Shown here piece by piece: positions 1 to 6,281 of a DNA stretch of 6,384 bases. Every line of letters starts with the position of its first letter. The stretch's first letter is position 1. Origin of the DNA: Bacteroidales bacterium. GTDB taxonomy: Bacteria > Bacteroidota > Bacteroidia > Bacteroidales > DTU049. The DNA lies in NCBI GenBank assembly GCA_018432645.1, contig JAHDSP010000294.1, forward strand, positions 1 to 6,384, given 5' to 3'. The notes under the pieces were generated by a model. The model ran no database searches, was not told the DNA's origin, and saw only the letters and a list, made by a program, of their open reading frames with translations. A program made the position numbers and the translations under genes.

Positions 1-186
1 CTCTGCAATCTTATTATCAAATTCTTGATAATGAATAGCCTCATTAGATATCTTAGCTATTGGATCTATTCTACGACCGCCACCACCTCTCCATAATAAA
101 TCACTTAATATGAAAAGTACCATTGCTCCACCGATTGCTACTAATAACAATAAAGATCTCTTTCTAATTTTTTCTATTACAGCCAT
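1..186 (-). CDS. SurA_N/PpiD-like periplasmic foldase (peptidyl-prolyl isomerase), N-terminal fragment
   Basis: This is a partial gene read on the minus strand; the ATG is at 186-184 and the frame is open to the left edge, giving 62 residues. The protein begins MAVIEKIRKRS, a short basic cytoplasmic segment. A hydrophobic membrane segment follows at about residues 11-31, then a Gly/Arg-rich linker (WRGGGGRR, 32-39). The last part, IAKISNEAIHYQEFDNKIAE (43-62), matches the start of the SurA N-terminal chaperone domain, where a 'G-x-x-I-x-x-x-E-F' type pattern is usual. In Bacteroidota this architecture belongs to PpiD-like proteins: one inner-membrane anchor, a periplasmic chaperone domain and one or more parvulin (rotamase) domains that help fold secreted and outer-membrane proteins. 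The rotamase domain lies outside the window, so enzyme activity cannot be confirmed. The gene is divergent from the TPR gene and has its own -7 box at 203-210. Family assignment is fairly sure; the full architecture is inferred. Confidence 0.8.
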   Translation of the reverse strand, partial: MAVIEKIRKRSLLLLVAIGGAMVLFILSDLLWRGGGGRRIDPIAKISNEAIHYQEFDNKIAE

Positions 187-202
187 ATTTTATATTTTTA
201 TG

Positions 203-210
203 CAAAAATA
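203..210 (-). promoter_or_regulatory. Bacteroidota -7 promoter element for the foldase gene
   Basis: On the minus strand this octamer reads TATTTTTG, an exact match to the Bacteroidota sigma-A -7 element TAnnTTTG. It ends 16 nt before the ATG at 186, so the 5' leader should be only about 10-13 nt. I found no clear -33 TTTG at the usual spacing of about 19-21 nt. The element match is seen directly; its use as a promoter is inferred. Confidence 0.55.
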
Positions 211-241
211 ATTTAAAATTCATAAATAATAATCATTTATT

Positions 242-274
242 TTTGTATTCATTAAATTTATTATTTTAATTTTG
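242..274 (+). promoter_or_regulatory. Bacteroidota-type promoter of the TPR protein gene
   Basis: A -33 TTTG lies at 242-245 and a -7 TAATTTTG (TAnnTTTG) at 267-274, with a 21-nt spacer. This is the best two-part promoter in the window. It ends 18 nt before the ATG at 293. Positions 238-245 (TATTTTTG) also match the -7 consensus, so that segment could be a second upstream -7 box rather than a -33. The TTG at 272-274, which would open a longer reading of the TPR gene, is the last three bases of this -7 box. This argues strongly against its use as a start codon. Confidence 0.65.
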
Positions 275-292
275 TCTGATAATCTAATTACT

Positions 293-1510
293 ATGAGAAA
301 AATTTTCAGTTTTATTACGATCTTTGTATCATTAATATCAAATATTTACTCTCAGCAATCTGCTTATGATTTTTTTATTTTAGCAGAAAATGCTTCTAAG
401 AATAATAATTGCAAACAAGCTATCATCTACTATGATAAAGCTATCGCTTTGAATAAATTTTATTATGACGCATATCTAGCTAAAGCTAAGTGCTATATAA
501 CTTTAAATAATAAAAATGAAGCTATGAACCAAATAAATCAGGTTTTGACTATGAAAAAAGACTTTGCTCCAGCTCTATTTATGCGAGCTGAATATTATTA
601 TAATGATAAAATGTATAAAGAAACAATAAATGACCTCATAGATGTAATTTCTCAAAATAAATATTTCTATCCCGCACATTCATTATTAGTAGAAGCATAT
701 ATTTCTTTAAAAGATTATGATAATGCTCTAAATGAAATTAATTTTTTAATCTCTGAACAGTCTACAGAATATAAATATCTTTTAAAAAGAGCTCTCATTT
801 ATAAAAACTTAAATCAATATGATAATGCTCTAAAAGATTGTAATAATCTAATAAATAAAGGTAAGCTAATAGGTGAAGCTTATTGTTTAAAAGGAGATAT
901 TAATTTAGAACTTATGAAAAATAATGAAGCTTTCACAGATTACACAAATGCGATAAATCATAATTTCTACACTCGAGAAATGTTAATTACTTATCTAAAC
1001 ATGGCTATAAAAGATAATAAATTGCCAGAGGCACAGCATGCATTAGAATTATTAATCAATAATTATGAACAAAAAAATGCATACTATCATATGCTTTTAG
1101 GGAAAATATTCATTGATCAGAAAATTTATGAATCCGCAATAAATACACTTAACATTGCTATTTCTTTAAGACCAAATTATGATACAGCCTATGTTTATAG
1201 AGCAATGGCAAAAAGATTTATTAATAAAAATCCTCTGAATGATATTCGTAGAGCCATTTACCTGAATTCTAAAAATAGTTTAGCATATGAAGAGCTGGGT
1301 ATTTATTACATTGATAAAAAATTATACTCTCAAGCTTTAGAAAATTTAAATAATGCAATAAAGCTAAATCCAAGTGGTAGAGCTTATTATTATAGAGCTA
1401 TAGTGTGGGATCTTAATGGAGATAGGACTAGTGCATGTGCCGATTTACAACAATCTATAAATTTGGGTTATTTAGAGGCTAAAACTTCTTACGATAAAAT
1501 TTGTCATTGA
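293..1510 (+). CDS. Secreted tetratricopeptide-repeat (TPR) protein
   Basis: The gene encodes 405 residues from the ATG at 293. I chose this start because the protein then opens with a classical signal peptide: MRK, a hydrophobic core (IFSFITIFVSLISNIY, 4-19) and a likely cleavage after Ser20 before Gln-Gln. The frame can be extended seven codons upstream to a TTG, but that codon lies inside the promoter. The mature protein is almost entirely helical TPR-type repeats of about 34 residues, roughly ten from residue 24 to 392. Clear examples are near 24-56 (ending YYDKAIALN), 162-190, 262-295 (LNIAISLRPN) and 328-360 (LNNAIKLNP). The C-terminus (SACADLQQSINLGYLEAKTSYDKIC, 380-404) has the Cys-Ala-Asp-Leu / Leu-Gly pattern common at the end of Bacteroidota secreted TPR proteins. 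TPR arrays bind other proteins, so a periplasmic scaffold or adaptor is likely, but the partner cannot be read from sequence. There is no lipobox and no obvious C-terminal sorting domain. Confidence 0.85.
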   Translation: MRKIFSFITIFVSLISNIYSQQSAYDFFILAENASKNNNCKQAIIYYDKAIALNKFYYDAYLAKAKCYITLNNKNEAMNQINQVLTMKKDFAPALFMRAEYYYNDKMYKETINDLIDVISQNKYFYPAHSLLVEAYISLKDYDNALNEINFLISEQSTEYKYLLKRALIYKNLNQYDNALKDCNNLINKGKLIGEAYCLKGDINLELMKNNEAFTDYTNAINHNFYTREMLITYLNMAIKDNKLPEAQHALELLINNYEQKNAYYHMLLGKIFIDQKIYESAINTLNIAISLRPNYDTAYVYRAMAKRFINKNPLNDIRRAIYLNSKNSLAYEELGIYYIDKKLYSQALENLNNAIKLNPSGRAYYYRAIVWDLNGDRTSACADLQQSINLGYLEAKTSYDKICH

Positions 1511-1516
1511 TGCTAT

Positions 1517-1544
1517 TGATAGGTGATAAGTGATAGGTGATGGA
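1517..1544. repeat. Tandem heptamer repeat, four copies of TGATARG-like units
   Basis: Four consecutive 7-bp units read TGATAGG, TGATAAG, TGATAGG and TGATGGA. Units 1 and 3 are identical and units 2 and 4 are degenerate, so an 11-bp direct repeat TGATAGGTGAT also appears at 1517-1527 and 1531-1541. The array begins 7 bp after the TPR stop codon. Short intergenic heptamer arrays arise by replication slippage in many bacteria; any role here is unknown. Confidence 0.75.
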
Positions 1545-1581
1545 ATGAGGAATTTAGTAAGATATTAATTTAAAATTAGTC

Positions 1582-1608
1582 CACAAATACACACAAATGA
1601 TCACAAAT
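1582..1608. repeat. Three CACAAAT direct repeats phased at 10 bp
   Basis: CACAAAT occurs at 1582-1588, 1592-1598 and 1602-1608, each start exactly 10 bp after the last, with 3-bp spacers ACA and GAT. The period is close to one turn of the DNA helix, so the motif sits on one face. It lies about 120-146 bp upstream of the DUF4301 start. It may be a regulator-binding array or simply a degenerate intergenic repeat; the sequence alone does not decide. Confidence 0.6.
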
Positions 1609-1648
1609 TTTATAATTCAAATTGTTGTCAGTAGCTCATTGTTAATTG

Positions 1649-1670
1649 CATATAGCATTGTCGTTATATG
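1649..1670. repeat. Imperfect inverted repeat upstream of the DUF4301 gene
   Basis: The arms CATATAGC (1649-1656) and GTTATATG (1663-1670) can form an 8-bp stem with one G-U pair around a 6-nt loop. No T-run follows, so it is a poor terminator. It lies 33-54 bp upstream of the -7 box and could be an operator, but chance is possible in such AT-rich DNA. Confidence 0.3.
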
Positions 1671-1703
1671 ATTTATCACTTTAATGCAAAGAAATAAAAT
1701 TAT

Positions 1704-1711
1704 TAAATTTG
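1704..1711 (+). promoter_or_regulatory. Bacteroidota -7 promoter element for the DUF4301 gene
   Basis: TAAATTTG matches TAnnTTTG exactly and ends 16 nt before the ATG at 1728, predicting a leader of about 10-13 nt. There is no good -33 TTTG; the nearest candidate, TTAATG at 1681-1686, is poor. No Shine-Dalgarno sequence precedes the ATG. Confidence 0.55.
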
Positions 1712-1727
1712 CATAAACAAATTAGCT

Positions 1728-3254
1728 ATGGAATTCACAAAAAAAGATATCGATCATATCACAAATCATGGCCTCACCACAGAAGAGGTAAATAGACAAA
1801 TAGAAATTTTAAAATCTGGGATGAAATTTGTAGAACTTTTAAGACCAGCTACAATAAATAACGGAATAATAGAACTAAATGATGACAAAAAATTTTATTA
1901 CAAAAATAAATTTGAAAAAGATCAATATTTTTACACAATTACAAAGTTTGTACCTGCGTCTGGTGCTGCTACACGTATGTTTAAGGCTCTGTATCAGTAT
2001 TTAGATAATTTTGATAAAGATTATCCTAGCACTAAAGGGTTAGAATGGTTTTTTGATAATATTAAAAAATTTGCTTTTTTCGAAGACTTAGAAAATGTAC
2101 TAGCTACGCAAGGGTATAACTATGAACAAGTTATTGAAGAGAAAAAATTCGATTTGATAGTTCATCTAGTTTTAGACAAAGAAGGATTAAATTTACAAGC
2201 TAAGCCCAAAGCTCTTTTGCCTTTTCACAAATATACATATGGCTATCGTACTGCATTAGAAGAACACATTGTAGAGGGTATTCATTATGCTAAAGATAAT
2301 AATGGTGTAAACATACATTTCACCATTAGCCCTGAGCATGAGCAAATGTTTAATGAGCTTTTAAATAGAATTTTAGATTCTTATAAAAAACAATATGATA
2401 CTGAAATAAATATTACTTATAGTTTTCAAAAGCCAAGCACAGATACAGTGGCTCTATACAAAGATAGTTTAGAATTAGTGAGAGATGAGATGAATAATAT
2501 AATTTTCAGACCTGGTGGTCATGGTGCGTTGATAGAAAATCTTAATGATTTGAATGAGGAAATTATTTTTATTAAAAATATTGACAATGTAGTACCAGAC
2601 AATAGAAAAGATGATACAATAGAATACAAAAAGATTTTAGGTGGTTTACTGATGGACGTAGTAGAGCAAGTGCAGTCATTCCTTATTATGCTAGAAGATG
2701 CTAATCTATCAGAAATGGATCTAGACGAGATGCTGAACTATTGTAAAAATGAATGGCAACAGCCCATAGATGATTATATTTTTAGTTTAGATAAAATGGA
2801 GAAAATTGATTATCTATTTTCGCTATTAAATCGTCCTATTAGAATAGCTGGCATGGTAAAAAATACTGGAGCTCCAGGTGGTGGACCTTTTATTATAAAT
2901 GACGAAAACGGTGATGAATCTTTGCAAATAATAGAGTCTGCTCAGGTAAATATAAATGATTCTAGTCAAAAAAATATTTGGGATAGCTCTACTCATTTCA
3001 ATCCTGTAGATATAGTTTGCTATCCATATAATTATATGGGAGAAAAATTTAATCTTTTAGATTATATCATGGAAGATACATATTTCATTTCCGACAAATC
3101 TTTTAAAGGAAAAGAAATATTAGCTTTAGAGCATCCAGGCTTATGGAATGGTGCTATGGGTTACTGGCTGACTATTTTTGTAGATGTACCATTAACTACA
3201 TTTAATCCAGTAAAGGAACTCAAAGACTTACTAAATGAAGGACATTGTTCTTAA
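1728..3254 (+). CDS. DUF4301 family protein, likely UGPase/UAP-like nucleotidyltransferase
   Basis: The gene encodes 508 residues, about the usual length of DUF4301 proteins common in Bacteroidota, and ends in TAA followed at once by an in-frame second TAA. There is no signal peptide or membrane segment, so it should be cytosolic. Recognition rests on VPASGAATRMFK (75-86), AKPKALLPFHKY (158-169) and NRPIRIAGMVKN..PGGGPF (368-388). I infer an enzymatic role because the motifs line up in order with UDP-sugar pyrophosphorylases: the nucleotide-binding SGAATRM loop (78-84), KPKALLPF with RTALEEHI (159-181), HFTISPEHE (197-205), SFQKP (232-236), RPGGHGAL (261-268), IIFIKNIDNV (279-288, Asp286 as candidate metal ligand), and FNPVKELKDLL (492-502, resembling the FLPVKTTSDLL block of UGPases). 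The substrate is unknown. The start fits the -7 box 16 nt upstream, and the dehydrogenase gene follows after 50 bp. Family assignment is firm; the transferase role is my inference. Confidence 0.85.
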   Translation: MEFTKKDIDHITNHGLTTEEVNRQIEILKSGMKFVELLRPATINNGIIELNDDKKFYYKNKFEKDQYFYTITKFVPASGAATRMFKALYQYLDNFDKDYPSTKGLEWFFDNIKKFAFFEDLENVLATQGYNYEQVIEEKKFDLIVHLVLDKEGLNLQAKPKALLPFHKYTYGYRTALEEHIVEGIHYAKDNNGVNIHFTISPEHEQMFNELLNRILDSYKKQYDTEINITYSFQKPSTDTVALYKDSLELVRDEMNNIIFRPGGHGALIENLNDLNEEIIFIKNIDNVVPDNRKDDTIEYKKILGGLLMDVVEQVQSFLIMLEDANLSEMDLDEMLNYCKNEWQQPIDDYIFSLDKMEKIDYLFSLLNRPIRIAGMVKNTGAPGGGPFIINDENGDESLQIIESAQVNINDSSQKNIWDSSTHFNPVDIVCYPYNYMGEKFNLLDYIMEDTYFISDKSFKGKEILALEHPGLWNGAMGYWLTIFVDVPLTTFNPVKELKDLLNEGHCS

Positions 3255-3289
3255 TAAGAATTCTTTTCCTATAGAATTTAAATAAATTT

Positions 3290-3297
3290 TATTTTTG
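3290..3297 (+). promoter_or_regulatory. Bacteroidota -7 promoter element for the dehydrogenase gene
   Basis: TATTTTTG matches TAnnTTTG exactly and ends only 7 nt before the ATG at 3305. With the usual few-base distance from this element to the transcription start, the mRNA would begin within a few bases of the start codon. The -33 region has no clear TTTG (only TTTTCC near 3264-3269). If the box is not used, the gene would be read through from the DUF4301 gene 50 bp upstream. Confidence 0.5.
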
Positions 3298-3304
3298 CAA
3301 AAAA

Positions 3305-6220
3305 ATGAACTTCGATTGGCTAAAAAATAATATACAAGGAGAATTATATACTGATACCTTGCATAAAATCATTTATTCTACTGATGCATCGGTTTACAAG
3401 GAAACTCCACTCGGTGTAGTATATCCTAAAGATGTGGACGATCTGAAAGCAATAATTAGTTTTGCTAATGAAAATCTAATAAGTTTAATACCTAGAACAG
3501 CAGGTACATCTCTCGCGGGGCAAGTCGTAGGCAGCGGTTTAGTAGTAGATGTTTCTAAACATTTCAATAAAATAATCGAAATAAATCCTAGAGAAAAATA
3601 CGCAATTGTAGAACCAGGAGTGATTTTAGATGCATTAAATAGAGAATTAAAAAAATATAATATACTTTTCGGCCCTGAAACCAGTACCAGTAATAGATGC
3701 ATGATTGGAGGTATGCTAGGTAATAATAGTTGTGGAGCACATTCTCTGATTTATGGATCTGTACGAGACCACGTATTATCTGTTAAAACAATATTAAGTG
3801 ATGGCAGCGAAGTGATTTTTAATGATATAGATAGAGATACTTTCGCATATAAATGTGGTTTGAATAATTTAGAAGGTAATATTTACAAATATTTCAATCA
3901 ATTATTATCTAACGAAAAAAATGTAAAATTGATACAAAATAACTTTCCACATCCTGATGTCAAAAGAAGAAATATGGGCTATGCTGTAGATAGCTTGTTA
4001 AATACTAATCTTTTCTCAACAGAAAAAAATAATTTTAATATTTCAAAATTATTAGCTGGTAGCGAAGGTACCTTATCGATGTTTAGCGAAATAAAATTAA
4101 ACCTAATAGAACTGCCAGCACAAGAGCAAGGCTTACTATGTGTACATTTAAACTCTTTATTCGACGCTTTTGCAGCAAACTTAATAGCATTGAATCACAA
4201 TCCTACCAGTGTAGAGCTAATAGATAAGGCAATATTAGATTTAACAAAAGAAAACTTCACACAAAAAAGAAATAGATTTTTTATAGAAGGAGACCCAGCA
4301 GCTATAATGATAGTAGAAATATGGGGAAATGATAAGGATGAGATTATAAAAAAAGCTAAAACTATCGAAGAAGAATTGAAAGATAATAGTTTTGGATATG
4401 CATTTCCATTGATATTCGGACCAGATATGAATAAAGTATGGGCCCTGAGAAAAGCTGGACTCGGTGTGCTCTCAAATATGGTAGGTGATGCTAAACCTGT
4501 TGCTGTCATAGAAGACACAGCCATCAGACCTGAAGACTTATCTAATTTTATTGAAGACTTAAATATAGAATTACAGCGTCTAAATCTATCTTGTGTATAT
4601 TACGGACATTTAGCAACAGGTGAGCTGCATTTGCGTCCAGTACTAAACCTGAAAAATTCCAATGATATTAAAAAATTCAGAACTATAGCAGAAAAAACTG
4701 CTGAATTAGTCAAAAAATATAGAGGTTCACTCAGTGGTGAACATGGAGATGGGAGGCTACGTGGAGAATTTATTCCAATAGTTTTTGGTGAAGAAATTTA
4801 TTCTATTTTCAAAGCAATAAAACAAAATTGGGATCCAAATAATATTTTTAATCCAGGTAAAATTGTTGATTCTCCCTTCATGGATAGCTCATTGCGATAC
4901 ACACCTGATAGATCAACGCCTGATATTACGACATATTATGATTTTACAGATGAATTAGGAATGATTAGAGCAATAGAAAAATGTAACGGTTCTGCGGATT
5001 GTCATAAATTGCATTGGGCTACTGGCGGCATGTGTCCCTCCTATCAAGCTACCTTAGATGAAAAAAATTCTACTCGTGCTAGAGCTAATGTATTAAGAGA
5101 AATATTAACAAATAATAATAAAAAAAATCTGTTTGATAGCAAAGAGCTTTATGAAGTTCTAGATTTATGTTTAGTTTGTAAATTGTGCAAAGCTGAATGC
5201 CCATCTAATGTAGATATGGCAAAATATAAAACAGAATTTCTACAACATTGGTACCGAGACCATCATATACCACTCAGAACATTAGCTATTGCCTATATTT
5301 CTCAAATACAATCATTTTTTAAATGGATTCCTTGGTTTTATAATTTCTTTTTAAAACAAAAAATATTTAATATCTTTTTGAAAAAAATTCTCAATGTAGC
5401 ACCTAATCGTAATTTCCCTTTAATGTATAAATTTACTCTTAATCAATATGTTAAAAAAAATTTAAAAAAATTAAATCCTCAAAATCCTAAAAAAAGTATA
5501 ATACTTTTTATTGATGAATTTAGCAATTACAATGACGTAGAAATTGGAATAGATACTATCAAGCTACTTACAGGCCTAGGTTACCATATTGATGTATTAC
5601 CTAACAAGGAAAGTGCTAGGACCTTCATCTCAAAAGGAATGCTCAAAAAAGCTAAAAAAATCATAGATAAAAATATAAAAATATTATACGAAAATGGAGG
5701 TTATGAAAAAGAAATATTAGGTATAGAACCAAGTGCCATTTTAGGTTTCAAAGATGAGTATCCCTATTTATGCTCATTAGAGTTAAAAGAAAAAGCCAAT
5801 AGCATTGCAAAAAATGCAATGATGATAGAAGAATTTATTAGCAAAGAAATAGAAGAAGGTAAAATATCAAGCCAAGATTTTGTCGAATATGAAGGTGAAA
5901 TATTAGTCCACGGACATTGCCAGCAAAAAGCAATAATAAGTACACAACCCACAATAAATGCTTTAAAAATAGTTCCAAAAGCAAAAATAATGGAAATACC
6001 ATCTGGCTGCTGTGGCATGGCAGGTTCTTTCGGATACGAAAAAGAACATTATGAAGTTAGTATGAAAATAGGTGAATTAGTACTCTTTCCTACAATAAGA
6101 GAACATCCTGGAGCTATTATTTTAGCTCCAGGGACAAGCTGCCGCCAACAAATAAAAGAAGGCACTCAAAGAATAGCTATGCATCCATTGCAGTTTTTAT
6201 ATCGACAATTTAAAAAGTGA
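3305..6220 (+). CDS. FAD-linked oxidase / Fe-S fusion protein, D-2-hydroxyacid dehydrogenase (YdiJ-like)
   Basis: This 971-residue protein joins a GlcD-like flavin half to a GlcF-like iron-sulphur half, as in E. coli YdiJ (about 1,018 aa). The FAD-binding PCMH/VAO domain (about 35-270) shows PRTAGTSLAGQVVG (63-76) and GPETSTSNRCMIGGMLGNNS (123-142). The FAD-oxidase C-terminal domain (about 270-522) has YGHLATGELH, with His435 and His442 as candidate metal ligands, then SGEHGDGRLRGEF with Glu479/His480, ending FNPGKIVD. The ferredoxin-type region has Cys560, Cys566 and Cys577-Pro, then CLVCKLCKAECP (622-633). A hydrophobic, basic stretch (660-700) could touch the membrane. One CCG domain is complete enough to see (Cys872, Cys902-Cys903, Cys946); an earlier copy (731-820) lacks the cysteines. 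The family oxidises D-lactate, D-2-hydroxyglutarate or a similar acid and passes electrons to the respiratory chain; which acid is used here cannot be read. The start agrees with the family N-terminus (NFDWLKNNIQGELYTD). Confidence 0.9.
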   Translation: MNFDWLKNNIQGELYTDTLHKIIYSTDASVYKETPLGVVYPKDVDDLKAIISFANENLISLIPRTAGTSLAGQVVGSGLVVDVSKHFNKIIEINPREKYAIVEPGVILDALNRELKKYNILFGPETSTSNRCMIGGMLGNNSCGAHSLIYGSVRDHVLSVKTILSDGSEVIFNDIDRDTFAYKCGLNNLEGNIYKYFNQLLSNEKNVKLIQNNFPHPDVKRRNMGYAVDSLLNTNLFSTEKNNFNISKLLAGSEGTLSMFSEIKLNLIELPAQEQGLLCVHLNSLFDAFAANLIALNHNPTSVELIDKAILDLTKENFTQKRNRFFIEGDPAAIMIVEIWGNDKDEIIKKAKTIEEELKDNSFGYAFPLIFGPDMNKVWALRKAGLGVLSNMVGDAKPVAVIEDTAIRPEDLSNFIEDLNIELQRLNLSCVYYGHLATGELHLRPVLNLKNSNDIKKFRTIAEKTAELVKKYRGSLSGEHGDGRLRGEFIPIVFGEEIYSIFKAIKQNWDPNNIFNPGKIVDSPFMDSSLRYTPDRSTPDITTYYDFTDELGMIRAIEKCNGSADCHKLHWATGGMCPSYQATLDEKNSTRARANVLREILTNNNKKNLFDSKELYEVLDLCLVCKLCKAECPSNVDMAKYKTEFLQHWYRDHHIPLRTLAIAYISQIQSFFKWIPWFYNFFLKQKIFNIFLKKILNVAPNRNFPLMYKFTLNQYVKKNLKKLNPQNPKKSIILFIDEFSNYNDVEIGIDTIKLLTGLGYHIDVLPNKESARTFISKGMLKKAKKIIDKNIKILYENGGYEKEILGIEPSAILGFKDEYPYLCSLELKEKANSIAKNAMMIEEFISKEIEEGKISSQDFVEYEGEILVHGHCQQKAIISTQPTINALKIVPKAKIMEIPSGCCGMAGSFGYEKEHYEVSMKIGELVLFPTIREHPGAIILAPGTSCRQQIKEGTQRIAMHPLQFLYRQFKK

Positions 6221-6245
6221 AAAAGGGAGAAAAATAATATTTTTG

Positions 6246-6264
6246 TTTAACTTTTCATGTTAAA
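6246..6264. terminator. Small inverted repeat after the dehydrogenase gene, weak terminator or operator
   Basis: TTTAAC (6246-6251) and GTTAAA (6259-6264) form a perfect 6-bp stem around a 7-nt loop, followed by a T-rich run (TATTTTTATT). It starts 25 bp after the dehydrogenase stop, as an intrinsic terminator might, but the stem has only one G-C pair and would be weak. It also lies just upstream of the -7 box of the next gene, overlapping where its -33 region should be, so a regulator site is equally possible. Confidence 0.3.
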
Positions 6265-6273
6265 TATTTTTAT

Positions 6274-6281
6274 TAATTTTG
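6274..6281 (+). promoter_or_regulatory. Bacteroidota -7 promoter element for the right-edge gene
   Basis: TAATTTTG matches TAnnTTTG exactly and is the same octamer as the -7 box of the TPR gene. It ends 15 nt before the ATG at 6297. A TTTG at 6242-6245 is 28 nt upstream, too far for a normal -33, so the upstream half of this promoter is unclear. Confidence 0.5.

Larger units (their letters stand above)
1511..1727. other. 217-bp intergenic region with short repeats and the promoter of the DUF4301 gene
   Basis: No coding frame is supported here. In order it holds a tandem heptamer repeat (1517-1544), three CACAAAT copies spaced exactly 10 bp apart (1582-1608), an imperfect inverted repeat (1649-1670) and a -7 promoter box (1704-1711). 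I see no tRNA-like fold and no convincing terminator for the TPR gene. It is the longest gap in the window; the other gaps are 50-106 bp. Confidence 0.7.

Noticed and set aside
3256..3278. AAGAATTCTT palindrome and GAATT inverted repeat after the DUF4301 gene as a terminator
   Set aside because: The possible stems are only about 5 bp of mostly A-T pairs and no proper T-tract follows directly; it looks like chance in AT-rich DNA.
3394..3702. Open frame of 102 codons on the minus strand
   Set aside because: It lies wholly antisense to the conserved FAD-binding part of the dehydrogenase, and its translation resembles no family I know.
4195..4524. Open frame of 109 codons on the minus strand
   Set aside because: It is antisense to the FAD-oxidase C-terminal domain, has no promoter box or recognisable motif, and its Ser/Ile-rich composition is typical of a shadow frame.
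5282..5404. Possible transmembrane helix in the dehydrogenase (residues about 660-700)
   Set aside because: The stretch is broken by several Lys, Gln, Asn and Pro residues, so it is more likely an amphipathic, membrane-touching segment than a true membrane span.
5764..6018. Open frame of 84 codons on the minus strand with a hydrophobic look
   Set aside because: It is antisense to the CCG domain of the dehydrogenase; the hydrophobicity comes from the complement of Lys/Glu-rich codons.
1728..6220. DUF4301 gene and dehydrogenase gene as a two-gene metabolic operon
   Set aside because: The 50-bp gap contains a good -7 box for the second gene, and I see no pathway link between the two products.
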